A stretch of 64,000 nt of DNA. Source: Glandiceps talaboti. Taxonomy: Eukaryota > Hemichordata > Enteropneusta > Spengelidae. Both the position numbers and the translations under genes were made by a program. Below the pieces are notes generated by a model. The model was given only the letters and a program-made list of their open reading frames with translations, ran no database searches and had not been told where the DNA came from. Numbering within the stretch: the stretch's first letter is position 1; each line of letters starts with the position of its first letter. Positions 1 to 9,980 of this stretch are shown piece by piece. The stretch covers positions 124,001 through 188,000 of the forward strand of contig NC_135550.1 of NCBI RefSeq assembly GCF_964340395.1, written 5' to 3'.

Positions 1-1
1 C

Positions 2-2413
2 AAAAACGCAACACAATGTCATATTTGTGAAACGTTATACGAAGAAGATGACATACAAGTTCGCAATCATTGCCATATTACTGGTAAATACCGTGGTTTA
101 GCACATGAAACATGTAATATCAATTTTCAAGTAACGAAAAAAATACCTGTCGTATTCCACAATTTAAAAGGATATGACAGTCATTTCATTGTTCAAACTC
201 TTGAAAATTTTAAGGAAAAAAATTGATATTATCCCGTATTCTATGGAAAAGTTCATGTCTATAATTGTTGGTACCCACTTAGTCTTCATAGATAGCTTTA
301 ATTTCTTAAATGCTTCATTAGAAAAACTAGTAAGTAACACAAGTGATTTCAAATATACAAAACAGGAATTCCCAGACAGTCTAAAACTACTAACAAGGAA
401 GGGTGTATACCCCTATGACTACATGGATTCTACTGAAAAATTAAATGAGCAGACGTTAGTCTTCCACTAAAGGAAGAATTCTATTCCATTCTATATGACG
501 CTGATATAACTGATAAAGACTATGAGCATGCTCACGATATTTGGAAGCATTTCAATATGCAAACGATGGGTGATTATCATGACCTGTACCTTAAAACCTA
601 TGTACTTTTATTAACCGACGTATTTGAAAATTTCCGAAAGACATGTAATGTATACTATAACCTCGATCCCTGTCATTATTTCAGCGCTCCTGGGTTATCC
701 TGGGATGCATGTTTAAAAATGACTAAAATTAATCTCGAATTAATAACGGATACAGATATGCATCTCTTCATAGAAAGAGGTCTCCATGGAGGTGTCTCTC
801 TTATATATCCACTGGTCACGCAAAGGCAAACAATCCATACATGAAAGACTATGATCCAACTCAGGAAACGAAGTACATCATGTATTAAGATGTTAATAAT
901 CTCTATGGTTGGGCAATGACTCAATCTTTACCAACACATGGATTTAAATGGGTTGACCTAGATTCGCTCAACATAAATAAGTACACCAACGAGAGTGACC
1001 ATGGATTAATCCTTGAAGTTGATCTTGAGTATCCTGACGAGTTGCACGATCTCCACAATGACTATCCTTTAGCACCTGAGACACTATGTATTACTGAAGA
1101 CATGTTATCCCCGCATAATAAAAACATACGCGACCGCTTTAATATCAAATGTGGAAATATAGAGAAATTAACCACAAATCTGAGACAAAAAAAGAATTAT
1201 ATACTTCATGTTCAAAACTTAAAACAATATTTATCACTCGGTTTAAAAGTCACCAAAATTCACAGAGCCATTGAGTTCAATCAATCAAAATGGATGTCAC
1301 AGTACATCTTATTTAACACAGAAAAAAGAAAGAAAGCAAAAAATGCGTTCGAAAAAGATTTCTTCAAACTAATGAATAACTCTTTGGACGTACCATGATG
1401 AATGTACGTAAACATCGTAGTATAACATTATGTACAACAGAAAAACACATCAAGAAATTAGTATCCAAATCAATGTTTGTTACACAAAGAATTATAACCA
1501 AAGGTCTAGTAGCAGTGGAAAACAAAAAAGAACGATTAATCCTAAACCAGCCCCTATATGTTGGGATGAGCATTCTTGATCTGTCTAAAACTTTAATGTA
1601 CGACTTTCATTACAAGTATATAAAAGAAAAATATGGACCATGAGCTAAATTGTTATTCACAAAGACAGACTCATTAATGTATGAAATTCAAGCCAATGAC
1701 TCTTATAAAGATTTCTACAGAGACAAAGACCTTTTTGACAATAGTGACTACTCACCAAAGAGTCCATATTACTTTGATTATAACAAAAAAGTAATTGGTA
1801 AGTTTAAAGATGAGTGTGCGGGTGTACCAATCACTGAGTTTATTGGACTTCGAAGTAAAATGTACTCTTACATAACAGAGTCTGCTTCCACACGTAAAGC
1901 CAAAGGAATAAAAAGTCAGTCATAAAAAAGAATATGACTCACGATGAATATAAGACAGTACTTTTTGAAAATTTACAGTTAAAGCATTCCATGAATACTA
2001 TACGATCGATAAATCACCGGATCGGTAGTTACACAATCAATAAAACTTCTTTGAGTTGCTTCAATGACAAACGCTATGTCCTTGATCGTTATAATAATAA
2101 TAATCTTTATTTATACTGGATAGTTCTTTAAGCATTTAAACACTTGTCTCCCAAGAAGTCCAGTGGGGGCCATGGGTTCAGTGTTAATGCAGGAGGAAAC
2201 CGGAGTACCCGGGGAAAACCTGCGTTGTTCGGTAGAGTCAAACTGAACAACACTCTTCTTACTTACAGCGGCGTAAATTTAATCGAACCCTGAATGGGGT
2301 TCGAACCCCGACTGCAGTGGTAAGAGGCAAGTGGTTTAACCACTTGGCCACCGACAACCCATAAAACATTAGCATATGGTCACATTAATTTAAGCAAGCT
2401 CGAGTTGAAATGA
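2..2413 (+). pseudogene. polB: Polinton DNA polymerase B (pPolB), 5' part off the window, broken
   Basis: Protein-primed replicative polymerase of the Polinton. In order: a Cys/His knuckle (CHICETLYEEDD... with HCHITGKYRGLAH, about nt 15-110), the exonuclease motif FHNLKGYDSHFI (nt 160-195), the polymerase motif A region DVNNLYGWAM (nt 890-920), the motif B region LMNNS then TMMNVRKHR (nt 1370-1415), and motif C at 1651-1680. Motif C reads FTKTDSL where the family has T-D-T-D-S, so one metal-binding aspartate is replaced by lysine. Frameshifts occur near 215, 470, 830, 1390 and 1925, with stops near 888 and 1641. The last codons (TLAYGHINL, to the stop at 2411-2413) are separated from the rest by a SINE at 2091-2360. 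The 3' end overlaps the convergent capsid-like gene by 24 nt. Confidence 0.85.
2091..2360 (-). mobile_element. tRNA-derived SINE inserted in the polB 3' end
   Basis: Read on the minus strand, the first 65 nt look like a Leu/Ser-type tRNA: an A box (GTGGCCAAGTGG, 2340-2351) and a perfect B box with T-stem (GGGGTTCGAACCCC, about 2292-2305). A body of about 190 nt follows, including the motif GTACTCCGGTTTCCTCC, which resembles the conserved central domain of widespread metazoan SINEs, and the 3' end is an (ATT)n tail at 2091-2105. The insertion separates polB codons ending KRYVLDR from KTLAYGHINL, so the target is certain; only a very short (about 3 bp, ATA) target duplication can be seen. The exact superfamily (for example MetaSINE) was not checked. 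Confidence 0.85.
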
Positions 2414-2971
2414 AATTGTATAGCCATTAAAATCTATTAGTTCTTTATTTTGGTTAGTTATCCAAATTCGAAGACTAGTTATATCCATTTTTTGATTGGC
2501 ACCGGAACATTAGCAGGAAATGAATAAGTGACAGCTTTTCCTATTTCACCCCGGTCCTGTATCGTTAAAATTTGTAAATAATTAGACCTTTTACCATTGA
2601 TGTAATTAGTAGGTGTATCTATAATATCACAGTAGACTACGTATTCAGTCACAGGGAGAAAAATCTGCTTTGTATGGACTAATACTCGATGAATCATATT
2701 TTTTCTCTTCAAAACCAAGTATCCTCACGAAATTCTTAGGTTTTGAAAAGTGTACTTTAACATCATCATCGAGCACCATCTGTGTTTTTCCCGTCGGCAA
2801 AATTCTCTTAAAATTTATTAATTTTGTTCTACCAATCGCTTGCGTTAACGTTTCTACATTGTAATTACCTGGTTCTATTTTTTTGACTGACGTTCTGTTG
2901 TTAACAGTAAAAGCAATTTCATTGTTTTCTTTCGTAATATTATACCAGGAATTATACAGTTTACACTCCAA
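2390..2971 (-). pseudogene. Polinton capsid-like (candidate penton/minor capsid) gene, frameshifted
   Basis: Convergent with polB. The translation begins MECKLYNSWYNI and continues through ...EPGNYNVETL... and ...ILGFEEKKYD; then, after a frameshift near 2690, ...EYVVYCDIIDTP and TYSFPANVPVP; after a second frameshift near 2480 it ends with MDITSLRIWITNQNKELI and DFNGYTISFQLELA before the stop at 2390-2392. This order (LYNSW start, LGF, CDII, F..NVP.P, SLRIWITDQ.G..LDFNG) is that of an abundant Polinton-associated protein. I think it is the single jelly-roll minor capsid protein, from memory of the family rather than any search. About 195 residues in total. Two frameshifts make it non-functional here. 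Confidence 0.6.
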
Positions 2972-3149
2972 CAGTCATATCTGTTTATAACCAGTAAGTG
3001 TTTCTGTAAAACTGATAGTAATATCATTACATTCTTTGTTTATATACAACTTCATATTTATATATATATATGTACTTTCTGATCTCAGAGATGTTTCCAC
3101 ACCGAATTTATCCGGACGTCATAATAACAAAGACTTCATTTTAAAATGA

Positions 3150-3942
3150 AAAAATGAAAATAAAATATTTAATTTAGAACCAGCGGCAGTTCAAACACAC
3201 GAGCATGCCACCAATTTAGTAGACCTAAATGACATAGATGAGACAATCGAAGAATATAAAGCAACAAAACATCATGTACCATTTGGCTTTGAGTATAGCA
3301 ACAGAGCTAAAAATTTCTATACTTTTGATTTACCACGAGATTTCATTGAAATGCTCGAAAAGCCACTAACTCTTGATCATGGTTTAACTGATCGAGTTCC
3401 TTATGTGTTGCTTTATAATGACAATAATAAGACATTTAGTTTAACTGATATCAGACACTATTTACTGGAAGCAGACCCTAGACTAGACCTTCTGAACCCT
3501 AAGTTACATTTAAAACTGGATGCTACAAAAACAATAGTGAAAGAAAATAATGTTCTTCGTAGAATTATAAATTCAGGGGAATGGTATTGTAGATACAACG
3601 TTCAAGAAGGACAGGTTCACTTATTTTATGATACGCAGTTTAAAATAAATGGGTTTGAAACCTGGCTGGGAGGCTAAATTAAAATTGTTTACTGCTAATG
3701 AAGCGATGATGGAAAATATAAAGAAAGTGACCAGTGGTACCATTGTTATTAAATGTATTAAATTAATTACTGATAAGAGTGAATACGATCCTCTTTTTGA
3801 TGGACTTTTGATATCATGTCAACAACGTTCATTATTAACTATTAAAATTCATATTGAGAATGATAATATCAATGTTACTTTTGCAGAAAATGAAGCGACA
3901 TATCGTATAAGTCAAGGGTTAAACGTACGTTCAAACGTATGA
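3150..3942 (+). pseudogene. Polinton-associated gene of unknown function, frameshifted
   Basis: An open stretch from about 3150 encodes an acidic, mostly soluble protein (NLEPAAVQTHEHATNLVDLN..., VPFGFEYSNRAKNFYTFDLP, LLNPKLHLKLDATKT) up to a stop at 3675-3677. The reading continues in the next frame from about 3650 (KLKLFTANEAMMENIKK) to the stop at 3940-3942, so a single frameshift near 3655 splits one gene of about 260 codons. A run of A residues at 3143-3160 probably destroyed the start codon. I do not recognise a domain. Position between the capsid-like gene and the integrase suggests a virion or accessory protein of the Polinton; that is inference. Confidence 0.5.
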
Positions 3943-3980
3943 TTCTTATAGATTTAAAAATATTTTGTTAACTATATACA

Positions 3981-4556
3981 ATGAATAAATCATTAAGTTT
4001 GTCTCTCAATTATCTTAGGGATTTTAAATCCATGAAACCAATTACAGGCGTCAAATATTATTTAGAATATGAGAGTAATACGTTCAAGTTAAAGCCGGTG
4101 CCTCCTCCAAAACCTGTAACAATGGAAGAAATTGCGATAATTGAATTAGACCATAAAAGAATTGTTAGACTATTGATGAATGAATTTTCTCATATAATAA
4201 ACACGGATAAAGTAGTATTTGATAGTAGTAGAAACTATTACTTTATACATCCAGGAACTTATCATATTCAACACTTTGTAGACTCCGATGATATTTCTAA
4301 GGATATTAACGATAGATCAATAGTAATTTTAATATAAAATTCGATGATAAAACTAAAATATCTCATTCGACGTTCGTTATAAACAAGAAAATTATACCAG
4401 CATCTGTGTCTCGATTATTTCATACTGAAAAAGGGTTAAAGTCACTATTGGTTTTAAGGTCTTCGATCGTCTTTATTCAAAAATAACTTATCATTCCACT
4501 TTAATCATCAAACCTTATAAAAATAATATACATACATATATATATATAAGATATAC
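3981..4556 (+). pseudogene. Polinton-associated gene of unknown function
   Basis: Begins MNKSLSLSLNYLRDFKSMKP at 3981, 39 nt after the previous gene, and is open for 118 codons (stop 4335-4337). The same protein-like character continues in the next frame after about 4335 (FDDKTKISHSTFVINKKII, VSRLFHTEKGL) to about 4490, so a frameshift near the end is likely. There is a proline-rich patch (KLKPVPPPKPVTMEE). No domain recognised and no transmembrane segment. It sits in the same orientation and tight spacing as its neighbours, as expected for late genes of a Polinton. Confidence 0.45.
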
Positions 4557-4576
4557 ATCTATAGATATCTTGAAAA

Positions 4577-5020
4577 ATGATTGACCAAAATATTAAAACG
4601 ATACAGGATTTGGTTGATTACCTCACACGAGTATGTAGCACATATAGACGCTCTTACAAATTGTTAAGTCATGTCAATAAAGCGATACTCATTACTAGTG
4701 GAATCGTTTCAGGAGCTGGTGCATTAGCTGCACTTCCCGCGATACCAGTTTTTGTCAGTGCATTAGCTGCTATTCCAATAGTTATTACGGTTGTCAATCA
4801 AAACTTAAAGCTAATGGACAAAGTAGCACATTTGAAGTTACAATATCAACATTTCAAGGAATTATTAACATACACGCAGGCAAATGTATACACTGAAACA
4901 CCTCAGGAATTTATCTAAGAAGTATTCATGAAGTCTCTTGAAATGCAGAAAGTTGCCAATTACACTCCCCCTCTGGAGCATTACTTGAGGTATTATGAAT
5001 TGAATGGTTATTCAGAATAA
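4577..5020 (+). pseudogene. Small hydrophobic Polinton protein, one in-frame stop
   Basis: The start codon at 4577 opens 113 codons (MIDQNIKTIQDLVDYLTRVC...) containing two adjacent hydrophobic stretches rich in Ala/Ile/Val (about residues 38-54 and 56-73: ITSGIVSGAGALAALPAIPV then FVSALAAIPIVITVV), so a membrane protein with a helical hairpin is likely. After the TAA at 4916-4918 the same frame continues for 33 more codons with sensible sequence (MKSLEMQKVANYTPPLEHYL), ending at about 5020, so the original protein was probably about 147 residues. Function unknown; a small membrane protein next to capsid and integrase genes would suit a virion or membrane-associated role, but this is not shown. 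Confidence 0.5.
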
Positions 5021-5042
5021 TATAATATACTTGCTTACTAGT

Positions 5043-6037
5043 ATGGACCAGTATCTGCGAGACTTGTATTACAATTCTGATTTAGCATACAGCGGCATCA
5101 CAAAATTGTGGCGTAAAATAAAAAAAGACAATAAAAAAATAAAATATAAGGAATTGAAATAATGGTTGGAACCAAAAGAAGTTTACACTATGCACAAACC
5201 AACGATTAAAAAGTTTCCTTTCCGAAAAGTAATTGTTCATGGAATTGGTGACCAGTGGCAAGCTGACATTATGGAGATGACTAACGACCGAGGGAACAAG
5301 GGTTATCGGTACATCCTGACTGTTATCGATGTGTTATCGAACTATGCCTTGGCGGTGCCGCTTAAGTCAAAACATGGTATTGAAATGGCTGACTCTCGGG
5401 AATTCTACAATAAGCACGTTAAAGACCTTTTTGAAAACCACGAAATCAAGTGGTTTAGTACACGATCAGATAAAAAAGCATCGGTTGTTGAGCGCTTCAA
5501 TAGGACACTTAAATCACGTATGTATATGTATTTTACTGATAAACAGACTAGACGATGGGTTGACGTACTAGATCGTTTAGTGAACGGTTACAACAATAGT
5601 TACCACAATTCAATCCACATGACTCCAAAGGAAGCATCGTTACCAAAGAATGAAAACATCGTTTGGTATAATTTGTACGGTGCTTATCTCACTATTTATG
5701 GGACTCCTAAGTTTAATATCGGTGATACCGTTAGAATTTCCAAATACAAGAACGTGTTTGCTAAAGGATATCTACCAAACTACATGCGTGAACTTTTCAA
5801 AATCAAACAAATTATTGGCCCCGTTATTGTTTCCACTCTGGAGGACTTATCAGTTGAAGACATTGAAAGTACATTTTATGAGCAAGAATTATCGATAGAC
5901 ATAAAGAATATAAAGTTGAAAAAATGTTACGCAAGAAAATAATTAAAGGCCATGAATATGCATTGGTGAAATGGTTAGGATACGACAATAAATTTCTTTC
6001 TTGGGAACCGATTGAAAATATTAAAAAAATAATATAA
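5043..6037 (+). pseudogene. Polinton integrase (rve-type, with C-terminal chromodomain), broken
   Basis: Retroviral-like DDE integrase that inserts the Polinton. Reading from ATG 5043 (MDQYLRDLYYNSDLAYSGI, the usual N-terminus) meets an in-frame TAA at 5160-5162 and goes on to 5942. The catalytic core shows the first Asp (WQADIMEM), a second region (MADSREFYNKH) and the Glu (VVERFNRTLK, 33 residues after the Asp in MADS). The distance between first and second Asp is only 42 residues and the expected strand before T-D-x-G-x-E-F-Y-N is missing, so a short internal deletion seems to have removed the normal second catalytic site. After a frameshift near 5895 a chromodomain follows (ALVKWLGYDNKFLSWEP, stop 6035-6037). 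This matches the family of C. elegans F54H12.3-like transposon proteins. Confidence 0.85.
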
Positions 6038-6046
6038 TAAGATAAC

Positions 6047-6823
6047 ATGTTTGGAGAACATAAAATAACCAAATTTTTAAACAAGTACAAAGACGTCCTT
6101 GGTATTAATGTAGAGCTCGAATGGGACAACTTCAGAAGGAAAAATATGCACTTATTAATAGTAAGTGCAGGGGCAAAATTGAAAGACTCATCCCTTCATC
6201 AAATTATTTTATCCTTTTGTAAAAAGGTCGAAAAAAAGATTTTTTTCAAACGTATTGAATTCAGAGGTCTATTTCCAGACCCAGAAGACAATCAAGAGGC
6301 TATATGTTTGAATGAATACTGGGTTCTTAAATTAATACAAGATACTAAGAACAGACGTATATTTCAATATTTCCAATATAAATTTCAAGATACAATGGTT
6401 GAATTACTACTTTGTTTTAGAAAACAGTACAGGCTTCACACAAGCAGGTTTAGGACGATTGAATTGATCAATCGAGGCTTATGTATATTGTATGTTAGGA
6501 AGTCAAGCAGACATGCGAGTAAGTATAGCGGACCCTGGAGGCACGGGCAAGAAACGAGACAAAAAATGATTGCATTACTGGAAGATGAGACGAGGGGAAT
6601 AAATGAGGAAAATAGTATACCCTGTTACCAAAATGTAATCGATGCAACGAGGGTAAAGTTAGATCTAGCCATTTGTCCTTCTTTATGGTTAATCCCGAGT
6701 AAAATGATCATAAATTTGAATACGAATGTGGCAGGTTATAACAATTTCTTACAACAGGCAACAGAAGATATGAAGTTCGGTTACAACAACAACATAAATA
6801 ATGACGTGAAAAAACTGCATTAA
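6047..6823 (+). CDS. Polinton-associated ORF of unknown function, 258 codons
   Basis: Starts 10 nt after the integrase stop and is uninterrupted for 258 codons, the longest intact frame in this Polinton. The N-terminal half (MFGEHKITKFLNKYKDVLGI ... LFPDPEDNQEAICLNEYWVL) and the C-terminal quarter (VIDATRVKLDLAICPSLWLI, SKMIINLNTNVAGYNNFLQQ) read like a folded protein; the middle (about residues 112-180) is rich in Arg, Ser and Tyr and could be a segment put in frame by compensating indels. No Walker motif, protease motif or jelly-roll signature is evident. It ends just before a tiny membrane-anchored ORF in the same orientation. Confidence 0.5.
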   Translation: MFGEHKITKFLNKYKDVLGINVELEWDNFRRKNMHLLIVSAGAKLKDSSLHQIILSFCKKVEKKIFFKRIEFRGLFPDPEDNQEAICLNEYWVLKLIQDTKNRRIFQYFQYKFQDTMVELLLCFRKQYRLHTSRFRTIELINRGLCILYVRKSSRHASKYSGPWRHGQETRQKMIALLEDETRGINEENSIPCYQNVIDATRVKLDLAICPSLWLIPSKMIINLNTNVAGYNNFLQQATEDMKFGYNNNINNDVKKLH

Positions 6824-6829
6824 AAGGAA

Positions 6830-6991
6830 ATGGAAGGTCATGATGATCCAGTTCAACAACTCGACAGTCCAGTTCAAGTTGAAACCCAAGTTGAAATGAG
6901 TATAATGACTCCAGAGCATGACATTGTTCATGAATATTCAACGATTGGAATATTAATTGGAGTAATAGTTTTAAGTTATGTATTTATATAG
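6830..6991 (+). CDS. Small tail-anchored membrane protein, 53 aa
   Basis: An ATG six nt after the preceding stop opens 53 codons: an acidic, Gln/Val/Asp-rich N-terminus (MEGHDDPVQQLDSPVQ...) followed by one C-terminal hydrophobic segment (TIGILIGVIVLSYVFI) that ends at the stop, the layout of a tail-anchored or single-pass membrane protein. It is uninterrupted and its stop overlaps by one base the GG before the next ATG (6993), as in compact viral-type gene clusters. No homologue recognised. Confidence 0.5.
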   Translation: MEGHDDPVQQLDSPVQVETQVEMSIMTPEHDIVHEYSTIGILIGVIVLSYVFI

Positions 6992-6992
6992 G

Positions 6993-7806
6993 ATGGCTGA
7001 CTTTGATATTGATGATTTTAATATTGATGAATTTTTTGACGAAGATTATGAAAGAAAAGTGAAGATGTTGAAATGCCGGTGTATTCACAAGATTCGCTGG
7101 AGCTACCGGAGCCAATGGAGCCAACGGAGCAAGAAACATCATTCATAGAAGGCTACCCTGCCACAGATAAACTTACTGAACTAAAAACTAAAGTATTCTT
7201 GGAAGCTATTGATGCAGTTATCGAAAAAAATGACGTTGAAGTTAATCGAAGTGAATTGGAGACAAATACATATGTAGGAAAGGATGGAGAATTGTATGAT
7301 AAAATAAAAAATCAACGAATTACAAGGTAAACTTTTAGCTTATAGTACAATAAAAGGTAAAATTGGTACTAAAGCTGCTGTCGAAAAAGCCTTTAAATTT
7401 GGATGAACTTGGACGTGAAGCTGAATATCTCACACCACCAATAATTGGTCGTTTAAGGGACTACCAAGCAGGTCTCAGAAGAGATACTGTAGGTAACAAA
7501 GATGAAATTGCTAAGATTGAAAAGATAATTGAAGAATGGAATGAACTCAATCCTGAATACGTAGTCATGCACAAAGAGCTTGATACAGCAAACAAGAGTT
7601 AAGAAGAGTTGTATGATAGAAAAAAAGAATTAGAAGACCGACAAAAAATCGAAGAATTATCACAAGAAGAAGAAAAGGAATTAGGTAGACTTCAGATTCA
7701 TATCCTAAAATATAATAAAGAATCTAATAGTTTACGCAATAAGTTAGCCGAGATATCTGCTTTGAAAGAAGTACTCAAAGACCCAGAACTCACTATCGGC
7801 CCATAA
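6993..7806 (+). pseudogene. Acidic, coiled-coil Polinton gene, several frameshifts
   Basis: Begins MADFDIDDFNIDEFFDEDYE directly after the preceding ORF. Frameshifts near 7057, 7305 and 7400 and an in-frame TAA at 7600-7602 divide what reads as one gene of about 270 codons: an acidic N-terminus, a Pro/Glu stretch (LELPEPMEPTEQET), then a charged, helical C-terminal half (KKELEDRQKIEELSQEEEKE) up to the stop at 7804-7806. Long heptad-like runs of Glu/Lys/Leu suggest a coiled coil. Function unknown; scaffold-like or virion-structural roles are possible. Confidence 0.5.
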
Positions 7807-7912
7807 CGAATCTATTTGGATAGTGGGTTTCATATTAAACAAATAAAAATATAAGTGTATACAAATATTTCATATTGACAACGAACAAAACCAAATAACT
7901 AACAAAGGTACA

Positions 7913-8371
7913 ATGGCAAAACAATATAAACAAAAGACTTTACTGGATTAGTCAGTCAATCAACCGGAAAATACTATCAAAGACGTTAATAATATTCCTA
8001 GTTTAAATTCAGAATATGTTAAACTAGATATGTCTGTTTTTGATAAAGCTGTTGAAAACAAAACATTAAAATAGCGAGATGTACCAATGAATGAAATATT
8101 ATTGTTAACTTCAGTTCAAAATTTAATTTTAAACAATGGACCTGCTGCTATTGGTGAATTTCAAGGACCTGATGGTAAATTTAAAAGTTGGCTTCCAGTG
8201 AGAATGATAGAAGAACATGCTCATAAATATTTACCAATTAATGTTGTATCTTACGGATTAGTCCCATCTCGTACAAATCCAAGCAGAATGTATTTTAAAT
8301 ATGCGATGGTATACGTTGCCCCAGAGCTACAAGCAACCAATGGCTTTATTCCTATTCCAAAAAAGACGTAA
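7913..8371 (+). pseudogene. Last Polinton gene, two in-frame stops
   Basis: The ATG at 7913 is in the same frame as the open stretch 8087-8371. The 152-codon frame is broken only by TAG at 7949-7951 and a TAG at about 8072-8074, so point mutations rather than indels killed it. The better preserved part includes GPAAIGEFQGPDGKFKSWLP and MYFKYAMVYVAPELQATNGF. No domain recognised. It is the last gene on this side; the next 1.8 kb holds nothing coding. Confidence 0.45.
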
Positions 8372-9329
8372 GAATAAAGAATAAAACAAATATTTCTAAT
8401 CATATTTGCGAAACAATAAGATAATTTTTTATTAGCACTAAAGTAGCACTGAAATATCACTAAAGTATCACTAAAGCAGTAGTAGGTAATCACTGTATAA
8501 TATTGAAAAATTTTAATCACCGAATTAACATCAAACCTAATTCGGTTAACAAGATTAAATAAAAAAACATCTAATTTTTTGCTCCAATTCAAATGGTTGA
8601 CTTAAAAGTCATAGAGGTGAATGACTTATACACAACTGAGCCGTTGGGTTATTGTTATGTAAATGTATGACCTTTGACCACCGATGTTGCACCTATTTGA
8701 ACAATGAGCGGGAGTAATAATAAATTCGTTCACTGTTGTTAACTATGAAACGACAGGATCATGTTTTGTATGTACTAAATTTAATATAGATTAGACCATT
8801 TTTTAACTTAAAAAGACCTAAAAATTACAACATGTCAAAAAGTGGTCTCGCACCCCCATTTTACATACTACTAACGTTGGTCAAGAAAAAAGCTAAATGG
8901 CAATATGAACATCTAACATTATATAGAACTTTATACTCTGTTGATTACGAGAGTGGGCAAGGGTTTCACAGTAAAGTTTACAACAAAAGTAAACTTTACA
9001 TTATGAATTACAAAAATAACTTAAAGTACAGCAAAAACCATCACCAACGTGCATTCAGCAGCTCTTGTAATAGGACAGTTGATGTACATTTTTTTACTAT
9101 TGTGTTGTCAGAAAAAAAAGACACCTTTAGGCCAAAAACAGGAGAACTTATTCTGTTCAGGATATTTTGTTTAAAGTGGTGCAACAGCGCAATTTTTTTG
9201 TAATTCTCAACCCTGCCACTTAATTTGCTATTTATGGCAATTACTGTTCTCTTTATTTTAGTACTTTAGAGCACAGACATTTGACCAAGTGGACGGTGTG
9301 CATTTGGCTCAGTGTTCAGTGCAAATGGT
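8372..9329. other. Non-coding stretch after the Polinton
   Basis: AT-rich and without a convincing gene. A small direct repeat of about 12 bp (ATCACTAAAGTA-like, three or four units) lies at 8430-8485. A 123-codon frame at 8832-9203 has no family features and low-complexity Lys/Asn composition; I treat it as chance. No Polinton terminal inverted repeat was seen. Confidence 0.5.
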
Positions 9330-9525
9330 GCGGGAATTTGCTATGAGTAACCAAAATTAACAAACATGCTACATATTTGCCACAAATGACCAAAATCTCA
9401 TTAAAATTACACCCCACCCCCGTGCACAAGAGGAATCGGCGCGAGGACCTTGCCACGAGTACAATTTTTCTCATCTGATTCCTCAAGTGTGCGCATGGCC
9501 AGGCACACACTAGAGCAATCAGCTG
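9330..9525 (+). repeat. Dispersed repeat, copy 1 (partner at 33155-33345)
   Basis: This stretch and 33155-33345 share, in the same order, blocks such as the GACCAAAATCTCA... motif, ...GAGGAAT(T)GGCG(C/T)GAGGA and ...CATCTGATT/CAGCTGATTG... followed by AGTGTGC. The two copies are clearly related but diverged, and the second lies inside the 3.95-kb TIR element at 30293-34241, so this is a separate dispersed repeat. Confidence 0.6.
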
Positions 9526-9980
9526 AGCAAAATTACGGTTTTATGATCTTTTAAAGCAAATTTATGTACAAAAAAAATCTGAAAAATAAAAAAGAGGGTA
9601 TTACGAGAACTATGAAAATATCCCTTGTTTACTCGCTAGTAAATACAGTTTATAATAACTACTTTGGCTTCTAGTGGCCGGATATATATTTCACAAGTAT
9701 TTTTATCCCTTTCACAGGTCTGTCCTCTTACTGATGCCTTTTCAATTCATCATTCTTCCTTTGGTAATGTTTTCTGGGTTGGTTATGTATGCATTCTACA
9801 ATGGTAAGTTGTTAGTTGTTAGTTGTTACTAAAGAAACTCTGTCTCCAGCTTGTTTGATGACAAAATATCTCACCTTTGATGGCTTGGAAAGAGATGTGA
9901 ATAATCTATCAAATCCCCTTTGAAGAGAGTGGTGTATTGTTGCAAATGGTATGATATCTTACACAAAAAGTATAAATTGT
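9526..9980. other. Non-coding, no recognisable feature
   Basis: No gene, TIR or tandem repeat was seen here. There is a short triplication of GTTAGTTGTT at about 9808-9830. Confidence 0.4.

Larger units (their letters stand above)
1..8371 (+). mobile_element. Degraded Polinton/Maverick element (left end outside window)
   Basis: A run of linked genes typical of Polintons (Mavericks), the large virus-like DNA transposons of eukaryotes: protein-primed family B DNA polymerase (2-2413), a minus-strand capsid-like gene (2390-2971), several small genes without recognisable homologues, and a retroviral-type integrase with a chromodomain (5043-6037). Nearly every gene has at least one frameshift or in-frame stop, so the copy is dead. 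The packaging ATPase and the cysteine protease expected of a complete element are not visible in the window and would lie to the left or are lost. I found no terminal inverted repeat near 8.4-8.8 kb, so the right limit given is simply the end of the last gene. Confidence 0.85.

Noticed and set aside
2290-2360. A host tRNA gene on the minus strand
   Set aside because: Although A and B boxes are good, the acceptor stem does not close and the sequence continues into a body and (ATT)n tail, as in a SINE.
8372-8800. Right terminal inverted repeat of the Polinton
   Set aside because: No AG-starting terminus or matching inverse could be found, and the left end is outside the window.
8832-9203. 123-codon open frame as a gene
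   Set aside because: Lys/Asn/Tyr-rich low-complexity translation, no domain, no relation to neighbours.
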